The notes under the pieces are model-generated. The model had not been told where the DNA came from, searched no databases, and saw nothing but the letters and a program-made list of their open reading frames with translations. The translations under genes and the position numbers were made by a program. From CAYFVR01 sp046541515 (GTDB lineage Bacteria > Desulfobacterota > Desulfobacteria > Desulfobacterales > Desulfococcaceae): 28,260 nucleotides of DNA. Of this stretch, positions 23,424 through 28,260 are shown one piece after another (position 1 is the stretch's first letter; each line of letters starts with the position of its first letter). The stretch is taken from assembly GCA_046541515.1 (NCBI GenBank), contig JBKHDD010000045.1, forward strand, positions 1 to 28,260, written 5' to 3'.

Positions 23424-24005
23424 TTGAATCGGAGGGAATTGGAACATGTGATTCGGGCTGCGGGAGAGGTTTCTGGTCGAAGAAGGTTAATCATTTTAGG
23501 CAGTCAATCGATTTTAGGGCAATTTCCTACGGTAGCGGAATCTTTTCCCAAAGCCGACCATTCCGAAATCTCGTTCGTCGCGAGGCAATGTCAAGTTTTG
23601 TTTCGCTCGCTGGAAGTGGACATTCTTTTTAAAGATACAGAAGAAGCTTCCGATCTTGTCGAAGCGGTCCTCGGCGAACTGTCAAATTTTCATGATACAT
23701 TTGGTTATTATGCTCAAGCTGTGGACTTCACGACGAGCACCCTGCCGGACGGTTGGGAACACCGTTTGATTGAAATATGCAATTGGAATACAAATTACAT
23801 TTCCGGGATGTGTCTGGAAATCCATGACCTCTTAGTTTCCAAGCTGTACGCGGGGCGGATCAAAGACATCGAATTTTTTCACGCTGCCGTAGCGATTGGA
23901 TTGGTTTCTCATAAAGTGCTGCTGGAAAGATTGGGAAAAACCCCTTTGGACGTGAAAAGCAAGGAGAGAATTGCCGCCTCGATTCAAAAAGGATTTTCGC
24001 AATGA
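23424..24005 (+). CDS. DUF6036-type nucleotidyltransferase, possible toxin
   Basis: The 193-residue product matches the DUF6036 nucleotidyltransferase pattern that I know: MNRRELEHVIRAAGEVSG at the start, IILGSQSILGQFP (G26-S27, the GS of the transferase fold), EVDILF (64-69, metal-binding acidic pair region), FHDTFGYYAQ (89-98), TLPDGWEHRLI, and CLEIHDLLVSKLYAGRIKD (130-148). Related families (AbiEii, MenT) act as toxins that modify RNA. Start: TTG 23424 gives the family's usual N-terminus and follows GGGGTGA closely; TTG 23412 is the alternative. Base composition drops sharply (23761-23820 has 22 G+C of 60), suggesting horizontal acquisition. The stop overlaps the next ATG (ATGA). Enzymatic activity is inferred. 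Confidence 0.85.
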   Translation: MNRRELEHVIRAAGEVSGRRRLIILGSQSILGQFPTVAESFPKADHSEISFVARQCQVLFRSLEVDILFKDTEEASDLVEAVLGELSNFHDTFGYYAQAVDFTTSTLPDGWEHRLIEICNWNTNYISGMCLEIHDLLVSKLYAGRIKDIEFFHAAVAIGLVSHKVLLERLGKTPLDVKSKERIAASIQKGFSQ

Positions 24006-24334
24006 ATTTACAACGGCGTTCCGAAGAACGATCCAAGGCCCTTCATAAAGAAATCGCTCGAAAGCTGCGCGAAAACCCGGATCTTTGGAACATTCCCTTT
24101 GAAAATTTGAAGAGGTGGAGGCGAGGCGGGGCGCAAACTCCATCCGCCCAATTGGAATGGGAACGAATTCTCGGAGAAAGTGAAAGTGAACGAGTGTTGG
24201 CTCTTTTGGAAAGCGACTCCGAAGAATCGGTTCGGCTTCGGTCTTCCAGTCCCTTCACGGGAATTCTGACGGAAGCGGAACGGAATGATATTTTCAGGCG
24301 CTTCCGAAGGTCATCTGCCCCGGACCCTGCCTGA
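24002..24334 (+). CDS. Small partner protein of the DUF6036 gene, possible antitoxin
   Basis: A 110-residue soluble, highly charged protein starting with MNLQRRSEERSKALHKEIA, then LRENPDLWNIPFENLKRW, a middle LEWERILGESESERVLALLE, and the C-terminal SSPFTGILTEAERNDIFRRF. This layout (ERS.alH..ia..l...P, then W..iL......l...l......a..lr..SPF.GvL....R..i....r) recurs, from memory, next to DUF6036 genes in other genomes; the family is unnamed to me. Coupled by an ATGA overlap to the nucleotidyltransferase and sharing its lower GC content, it is most simply a cognate antitoxin or substrate-binding partner. No DNA-binding motif is obvious. Function is inferred from context only. Confidence 0.8.
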   Translation: MNLQRRSEERSKALHKEIARKLRENPDLWNIPFENLKRWRRGGAQTPSAQLEWERILGESESERVLALLESDSEESVRLRSSSPFTGILTEAERNDIFRRFRRSSAPDPA

Positions 24335-24372
24335 ACTTCCAAACCGCCCACATTCGGTTTTTCCCATTTCCA

Positions 24373-24408
24373 AACGACGAAAGCGCCCGCCCGGGCGCTT
24401 TCGTCGTT
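24373..24408. terminator. Bidirectional terminator-like hairpin
   Basis: A perfect 16-bp stem: the left arm begins aacgacgaaagcgccc, the loop is gccc, and the right arm is gggcgctttcgtcgtt. It lies between convergent genes, 38 bp after the plus-strand antitoxin-like gene and 28 bp before the end of hypB. The A/T-rich outer base pairs act as the partial U-tract; no long T-run follows on either strand. Confidence 0.75.
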
Positions 24409-24436
24409 CGGAAAAACGGAAATTTCGGGCCGCCGA

Positions 24437-25096
24437 TTACTTCCGCCCGACCAACCCCTTCAGCCAATTGATCCAGTTTTCCATGCCTTCCCCCGATCGG
24501 GACGAGAGGGTGAAGACCGGCATGTCCGGGTGGACCTGATCGATGTAGGCCAGCGCCTGGTCCAGGTCGAAGTCGAGGTGGGGCAGCAGGTCGGTTTTGG
24601 AGAGAATCGTCGCGTCGCAGGCCCGGAACATGGCCGGATACTTGACCGGCTTGTCCTCGCCCTCCGTGACCGAAAGCACCACGGCCCGGGCGTTTTCGCC
24701 GATGTCGAACTCCGCCGGGCAGACCAGGTTCCCCACGTTTTCCACGATGAGCAGGTCCAGGTTGTTCAAATCCACGTCCTCGGCGGCCTTGGCCACCACG
24801 TGGGCGCCCAGGTGGCACTCCCCGCCGAAGTCGTCGGTGCAGATTTGCACCACCGGCGCGCCGCTTTTGGCCAGCCGGTCGGCGTCGTGGGTGGTGCAGA
24901 CGTCCCCCACGATGACGGCGGTTCGAATGTCCGGCATGATCCGTTCCAACGTCCGTTCCAGCAGGGTGGTTTTTCCGGAGCCGGGAGAACTCATCAGATT
25001 CACCACCGTGACGCCCTTTTCGGCGAACATTTCCCGGTTGCGTTGGGCCATGCTGTCGTTGGCGCCCAGCACCTTTTTGACGACTTTCACTTCCAT
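24437..25096 (-). CDS. hypB: Hydrogenase nickel-incorporation GTPase HypB
   Basis: GTPase that, with HypA, loads nickel into the NiFe-hydrogenase large subunit. The 219-residue protein has the P-loop SSPGSGKTTLLE (36-47), GDVCTTHDADR (64-74), the metal-binding C94-H95 in GGECHLGAH with C126 in NVGNLVCPAEF, LSVTEGEDKPVKYP, SKTDLLPHLDFD (base recognition) and the C-terminal SSRSGEGMENWINWL. No histidine-rich nickel-storage stretch or N-terminal CxxCGC motif is present. The ATG at 25096 has GAGGAAAA just upstream; the frame is open further upstream but without homology. It is downstream of hypA on the same strand, separated by 214 bp containing a strong terminator-like structure. No hydrogenase genes are in the window. 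Confidence 0.95.
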   Translation of the reverse strand: MEVKVVKKVLGANDSMAQRNREMFAEKGVTVVNLMSSPGSGKTTLLERTLERIMPDIRTAVIVGDVCTTHDADRLAKSGAPVVQICTDDFGGECHLGAHVVAKAAEDVDLNNLDLLIVENVGNLVCPAEFDIGENARAVVLSVTEGEDKPVKYPAMFRACDATILSKTDLLPHLDFDLDQALAYIDQVHPDMPVFTLSSRSGEGMENWINWLKGLVGRK

Positions 25097-25195
25097 GAAA
25101 TTTTCCTCGCGTTCGGGACGGGACCGGGGGGATGCTCGGAAGGCTTCGGGCCTTGCGTTCTGGAACCGCCGGCGATTCCGGCCCCGTTTTTCGGC

Positions 25196-25307
25196 AAAAA
25201 AAATCCACAGAGACGCCCAAGGAGAGGATTGTTCGTTCCGGAACGGGAGGCAACCGTTCAAAAACCGGGCGTCTCTGTGGAAGCGGGTTCCGCGCCGGGG
25301 CGCGGAA
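25196..25307 (-). terminator. Composite hairpin terminator after hypA
   Basis: On the minus strand, right after the hypA stop, comes a palindrome with arms TTCCGCGCC and GGCGCGGAA (25288-25307). Then 15-bp perfect arms, TCCACAGAGACGCCC (25267-25281) and its complement (25204-25218), enclose a 48-nt loop with its own CGTTCC-GGAACG hairpin. Eight U residues (25196-25203) follow at once. The stem plus U8 is classical intrinsic-terminator form. The ccacagagacgcc arm resembles a repeat common in environmental bacterial genomes. Confidence 0.65.
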
Positions 25308-25310
25308 ATG

Positions 25311-25658
25311 TCAGTCCAAAATCTCGATCGATTCGATCTCCAGCTCTTGGCCGGTTTCGATTTTCACGTCCCCGCTTTTGCAAGCGGCGCAACGGAAAAC
25401 CGGTTCATCCACCCGCCATCGGTGATCGCAGGCTTTGCAGCGGGCCGTGACCGGAATTTCCTCGATGTGGAGGGTGGAGCCCGCCAGGGCCGTATCCTGA
25501 ATGATGATGTCGTAGCAGAACCGCAGGCTGTCGGCAACCACCGCCGAAAGCTTCCCCACCTTGAGGTTCACCTGTTCCACGCGGGCGTTGCGGTGGGTTT
25601 CGGGGATGGAGGCCAATGCGATCTCCACCACCTGGGACGCGATTCCCATTTCGTGCAT
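25311..25658 (-). CDS. hypA: Hydrogenase/urease nickel-insertion protein HypA
   Basis: HypA binds nickel and delivers it to the hydrogenase precursor with HypB. The 115-residue protein has the essential N-terminal MHEMG (H2, E3; nickel site), VEQVNLKVGKLSAVVADSLR in the core, and a zinc site of two CxxC pairs (C74/C77 and C90/C93). It is the usual length. GGGAG lies about 7 nt upstream of the ATG, and a candidate promoter starts about 75 bp further upstream. It is followed by a strong terminator-like structure before hypB, so the two may not be fully cotranscribed. Confidence 0.95.
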   Translation of the reverse strand: MHEMGIASQVVEIALASIPETHRNARVEQVNLKVGKLSAVVADSLRFCYDIIIQDTALAGSTLHIEEIPVTARCKACDHRWRVDEPVFRCAACKSGDVKIETGQELEIESIEILD

Positions 25659-25731
25659 AACGGGCTCCCGGAGACGGCGGCGATCCGAAGTTGCGCGGAA
25701 CGAATGGTGATTTTTTTAACACTTCGGAATT

Positions 25732-25760
25732 TCCATATCGCCATCATTGTTCCGCGTCAA
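25732..25760 (-). promoter_or_regulatory. Candidate promoter for hypA
   Basis: On the minus strand TTGACG (25755-25760), a 17-bp spacer and TATGGA (25732-25737). The -35 is near-perfect but the -10 matches only at its first three positions. It lies in the 146-bp gap between the end of sucD and hypA, with an AT-rich initially transcribed region. Confidence 0.4.
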
Positions 25761-25804
25761 GCCTTTTATTGGACCGCCGCCCCGCCGGTTTTCCCCGTCC
25801 CTTC

Positions 25805-26674
25805 TCAGACGAATACGTCGCGGCAAACGTCGCCGAGGTCGGCCAGGTTTTCGCATACGTTGATGCCGTTGGCCTTCATCGCCTCGATCTTGCTCTGGCC
25901 GGTGCCCGAGCTGCCGCTGATGATGGCGCCGGCGTGGCCCATCCGCCGGCCCGGAGGCGCGGTGAGCCCGGCGATGAAGCCCACCACCGGCTTGGTCACG
26001 TTGGCCTTGATGTATTCGGCCGCGTCCTCCTCGGCGTTGCCGCCGATTTCGCCGATCATCACGATGCCCTCCGTGGCCGGGTCGGCCTGGAACTCTTTCA
26101 GGCAGTCGATGAAGTTGGTGCCGTTGACCGGGTCGCCGCCGATGCCGATGCAGGTGGTCTGCCCCAGCTCGGCCAGTGTCAGGGCGTGGACGGCCTCGTA
26201 GGTCAGGGTTCCGGAGCGGGAGACCACGCCGATTTTTCCGGCCTTGTGGATCACGCCCGGCATGATGCCGATTTTGCACTCGCCCGGCGTGATGATGCCC
26301 GGGCAGTTGGGGCCGATGAGTCGGACCGGCTTGTCCTGGATGTAGTTTTTCACCTTCATCATGTCCATCACCGGAATGCCCTCGGTGATGCAGATGATCA
26401 GCGGCACTTCGGCGTCGGTGGCCTCCATGATGGCGTCGGCGGCAAAGGGGGGCGGCACGAAGATCATGCTGGCGTTGGCCCCGGTTTCCTTCACGGCCTG
26501 GCGCACGGTGTTGAAGACCGGCACGTCGTCCATTTTCTGGCCGCCCTTGCCCGGCGTCACGCCCGCCACCACGTTGGTGCCGTATTCGACGCAGGCCCGG
26601 GTGTGGAACTGGCCTTCTTTTCCGGTAATGCCCTGCACCAAAAGTTTGGTGTTTTTGTTGACGAATATGCTCAC
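25805..26674 (-). CDS. sucD: Succinyl-CoA synthetase alpha subunit
   Basis: The alpha subunit binds CoA and carries the phosphohistidine of the enzyme that interconverts succinyl-CoA and succinate with ADP/GDP phosphorylation. The 289-residue protein begins MSIFVNKNTKLLVQGITGKE (CoA-binding Rossmann fold), has LIGPNCPGIITPGECKIGIM, SRSGTLTYE, CIGIGGDPVNGTNF, and the active-site GHAGAIISG with H247. Start codon is GTG at 26674, preceded by GGAGGA at good distance. It lies 25 bp downstream of sucC, forming the standard sucC-sucD pair. In anaerobes it can run towards either succinyl-CoA or succinate; direction cannot be read from sequence. Confidence 0.96.
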   Translation of the reverse strand: MSIFVNKNTKLLVQGITGKEGQFHTRACVEYGTNVVAGVTPGKGGQKMDDVPVFNTVRQAVKETGANASMIFVPPPFAADAIMEATDAEVPLIICITEGIPVMDMMKVKNYIQDKPVRLIGPNCPGIITPGECKIGIMPGVIHKAGKIGVVSRSGTLTYEAVHALTLAELGQTTCIGIGGDPVNGTNFIDCLKEFQADPATEGIVMIGEIGGNAEEDAAEYIKANVTKPVVGFIAGLTAPPGRRMGHAGAIISGSSGTGQSKIEAMKANGINVCENLADLGDVCRDVFV

Positions 26675-26699
26675 GGCTGATTCCTCCGGATGGATGGGG

Positions 26700-27866
26700 T
26701 TACTGGATCACTTCCTTCAGCTTCTCGGTGGCGTCCTTCAGATCCACGGCGTTGATCAGCTTCAGCCCGGATTCCTTCAGGATGCGCCGCCCCTCTTCCA
26801 GATTGGTCCCTTCCATGCGGATGATCACCGGCACCCGCATGCCGACCTTTTCGGCCGCCTGAACCACGCCGTTGGCCAGCCGGTCGCAGCGGAGAATGCC
26901 GCCGAAGATGTTGATGAGGATGGCCTGGACGTTGGGGTCGCTCTGGAGAATGCGGAAGCCGTTCTCGATCTGCTCGGCGCTGGCCCCGCCCCCCACGTCC
27001 AGGAAGTTGATGGGCTTGCCGCCCGCGAATTTGATGCAGTCCATGGTGGCCATGGCCAGGCCCGCGCCGTTGACCATGTTGCCCACGTTGCCGTCGCCGC
27101 CCAGGTGGATGTAGTTGAGCCCGTATTCGGAGGCTTCCACCTCGGTGGGGTCTTCCTCGTCCAGGTCCCGAAGTTCCTTCAGATCGGGATGGCGGTACAG
27201 GGCGTTGTCGTCGAAGTCCACCTTGGCGTCCAGGGCGACGACCTGGTCGTCGGCGGTGAGCACCAGCGGGTTGATCTCCACCATGGAGCAGTCGTTGGCC
27301 ACGAACATGCCGTACAGGTTTTTGAGAAGTCCCGTGAAGGGCTTGATGGCGGCGGGGGGCAGGTTCAGGCCGAAGGCGGCGTCCCGCAGATGGTAGCCCT
27401 GGATGCCCACGTTGGGATCGATGAAGATCTTGACGATCTTTTCCGGCTCCTTTTCGGCCACCTCTTCGATGTCCATGCCGCCGGCCTCGCTGGCGATGAT
27501 CAGGTTCTTGGCCGTGCCCCGGTCGGGCAGGATGCTCAGGTACAGCTCCTTGGCGATGTCCAGCCCCTGCTCGACGAGCAGCTTTTTCACCAGCTTGCCC
27601 TCGGGACCGGTCTGCTTGGTCACCAGTGTCATGCCCAGGATTTCGCCGGAGATTTGCTCGAATTCCGCCGCGTTTTTGGCCAGCTTGACGCCGCCGCCCT
27701 TGCCCCGGCCGCCGGCGTGGATCTGGGCCTTGACCACCACCGGGTATTCGCCCAGCCGGTCGGCCACCTGTTTCGCCTCGTCCAGACTGAAGGCCGGGCC
27801 GCCCTCGGGGACGGGCACGCCGTTCTTTCGGAACAGTTCCTTGGCCTGGTACTCATGGATTTTCAT
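26700..27866 (-). CDS. sucC: ADP-forming succinyl-CoA synthetase beta subunit
   Basis: The beta subunit contains the ATP-grasp nucleotide-binding fold and the succinate site. The 388-residue protein begins MKIHEYQAKELFRKNGVPVP, the typical SucC start, with VVVKAQIHAGGRGKGGGVKL (about 42-61), SMVEINPLVLT and DDQVVALDAKVDFDDNAL (magnesium-binding Asn/Asp), NYIHLGGDGNVGNMVNGAGL and INIFGGILRCDRLANGV. The ATG at 27866 is chosen because homology starts there; six in-frame residues precede it. GAGGA lies about 9 nt upstream. Nucleotide specificity (ADP versus GDP) is assumed from the bacterial family. It is followed by sucD. Confidence 0.96.
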   Translation of the reverse strand: MKIHEYQAKELFRKNGVPVPEGGPAFSLDEAKQVADRLGEYPVVVKAQIHAGGRGKGGGVKLAKNAAEFEQISGEILGMTLVTKQTGPEGKLVKKLLVEQGLDIAKELYLSILPDRGTAKNLIIASEAGGMDIEEVAEKEPEKIVKIFIDPNVGIQGYHLRDAAFGLNLPPAAIKPFTGLLKNLYGMFVANDCSMVEINPLVLTADDQVVALDAKVDFDDNALYRHPDLKELRDLDEEDPTEVEASEYGLNYIHLGGDGNVGNMVNGAGLAMATMDCIKFAGGKPINFLDVGGGASAEQIENGFRILQSDPNVQAILINIFGGILRCDRLANGVVQAAEKVGMRVPVIIRMEGTNLEEGRRILKESGLKLINAVDLKDATEKLKEVIQ

Positions 27867-27898
27867 ATCCCTGAATCCTCGCAATAAAGGGGTTTCGG

Positions 27899-27948
27899 CG
27901 GTCGTCCCGTACCGACGACCGGGGCGGGGCCGGTTGCCGACCCCGCCC
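27899..27948. promoter_or_regulatory. Two adjacent hairpins in the sucC leader
   Basis: The first, 27899-27921, has perfect 8-bp arms cggtcgtc and gacgaccg around a 7-nt loop. The second, 27922-27948, has 8-bp arms gggcgggg and ccccgccc around an 11-nt loop with an inner cgg/ccg pair. They lie between the biotinyl gene and sucC, both on the minus strand. There is no U-run next to them, so a terminator is unlikely; an RNA processing or stability element is possible. Confidence 0.4.
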
Positions 27949-28015
27949 GGAGATGGTCGCCGGCGGACGCCGCCGCCGTCCGAACGTTCTTTGTCGAATC
28001 GGCGCCGGCGCCGGA

Positions 28016-28260
28016 TCAGCCGATGATGGCCAGCACGTCGTTTTTGGCCACCGAGTCGCCGCTGTCGTAGTTGATGGCCTTCACCGTGCCGTCCACCGGG
28101 GCGGGCAGGGCGTTTTCCATCTTCATGGCTTCCAGAATGACCACGGTGTCGCCCTTGCTCACCGCGTCGCCCACCTTCTTGGCGTAGCTCACCACCATTC
28201 CGGGCATGGGGGCGGTCAGCGGAACGCCCTCCACGTTGGCGGCGGGGGCGGGCGCTTGCT
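28016..28260 (-). CDS. Biotinyl (BCCP) domain of a biotin-dependent carboxylase/decarboxylase, partial
   Basis: The visible 81 codons are the C-terminus of a protein running past the window edge. An Ala-Pro linker (28235 onward) is followed by the biotinyl domain: TAPMPGMVVSYAKKVGD, then ILEAMKMENALPAPVDGTV, where the central lysine of AMKM is biotinylated, then SVAKNDVLAIIG at the end. This is the carrier of activated CO2 in acyl-CoA carboxylases, pyruvate carboxylase subunit B or sodium-pumping decarboxylases (gamma-type subunits); the part that would tell them apart is outside the window. A GTG at 28234 is internal and not the start. It is upstream of sucC on the same strand, 149 bp away; with SucCD a propionyl-/methylmalonyl-CoA or oxaloacetate pathway is plausible but unproven. 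Confidence 0.9.
   Translation of the reverse strand, partial: QAPAPAANVEGVPLTAPMPGMVVSYAKKVGDAVSKGDTVVILEAMKMENALPAPVDGTVKAINYDSGDSVAKNDVLAIIG

Noticed and set aside
28016..28234. Stand-alone 72-residue biotinyl protein starting at GTG 28234
   Set aside because: The frame continues upstream to the window edge through a typical Ala-Pro linker, so the GTG is an internal valine codon.
1..28260. CRISPR array, tRNA, rRNA or intact insertion sequence
   Set aside because: No regularly spaced repeats, no tRNA cloverleaf or rRNA-like sequence, and no transposase were recognised in the window.

Overview
The window is high-GC bacterial chromosome, densely coded on both strands, with many 4-bp ATGA/GTGA start-stop overlaps. 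The gene content fits a deltaproteobacterial (Desulfobacterota-like) anaerobe or facultative anaerobe: a Gram-positive/mitochondrial-type E1-alpha/E1-beta pyruvate dehydrogenase, an Mrp-type antiporter operon, HypA/HypB nickel-insertion proteins, and a sensor kinase with an NMT1/THI5-like periplasmic domain. This placement is an inference from gene content. No rRNA, tRNA, CRISPR array or intact insertion sequence was seen.

Layout. 1-1813: thiamine genes thiE-thiL on the minus strand, next to a 21-bp tandem duplication. 1814-2341: a 528-bp divergent intergenic region with no recognised gene. 2342-7005: plus-strand operon of pdhA (E1 alpha), pdhB (E1 beta), pdhC (E2 with a very charged linker) and two small coupled genes, one unrecognised and one DUF1285-like. 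7006-7148: remnant of a dispersed palindromic repeat. 7149-14393: minus-strand Mrp operon, in transcription order mrpE, mrpF, mrpG, a fused MrpA-tail/MrpB, mrpC, and three antiporter-like (MrpD/NuoL/M/N family) proteins. 14394-15069: AT-rich, 676-bp divergent regulatory region with a good promoter for the Mrp operon and a large hairpin before the next gene. 15070-16488: dihydrolipoamide dehydrogenase (E3). 16617-18467: ftsH. 18460-18921: decayed CNT nucleoside transporter. 18989-21409: NMT1-PAS-histidine kinase. 21406-22716: RNase D. 22776-23384: alpha/beta hydrolase. 23424-24334: lower-GC two-gene module, a DUF6036 nucleotidyltransferase plus a small partner, possibly toxin-antitoxin. 24373-24408: strong hairpin between convergent genes. 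24437-25658: hypB and hypA, separated by a structured terminator. 25805-27866: sucC-sucD. 28016-28260: C-terminal biotinyl domain of a carboxylase/decarboxylase subunit, cut by the window edge.

How the genes connect. ThiE and ThiL make thiamine diphosphate, the cofactor of the E1 component encoded next door. E1, E2 and the separately encoded E3 together would form a 2-oxoacid dehydrogenase, most likely for pyruvate. SucCD and the biotinyl protein are further central-carbon enzymes. The Mrp operon would couple proton and sodium gradients. The sensor kinase carries a periplasmic domain of the thiamine-pyrimidine-precursor binding superfamily, so a link to thiamine status is a testable idea, but its ligand is unknown.

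Most worth a second look: the DUF6036 pair with an inverted repeat in front of it; loss of canonical charged residues in two of the three antiporter-like subunits; the orphan NMT1-type kinase; and the frameshifted CNT transporter relic.
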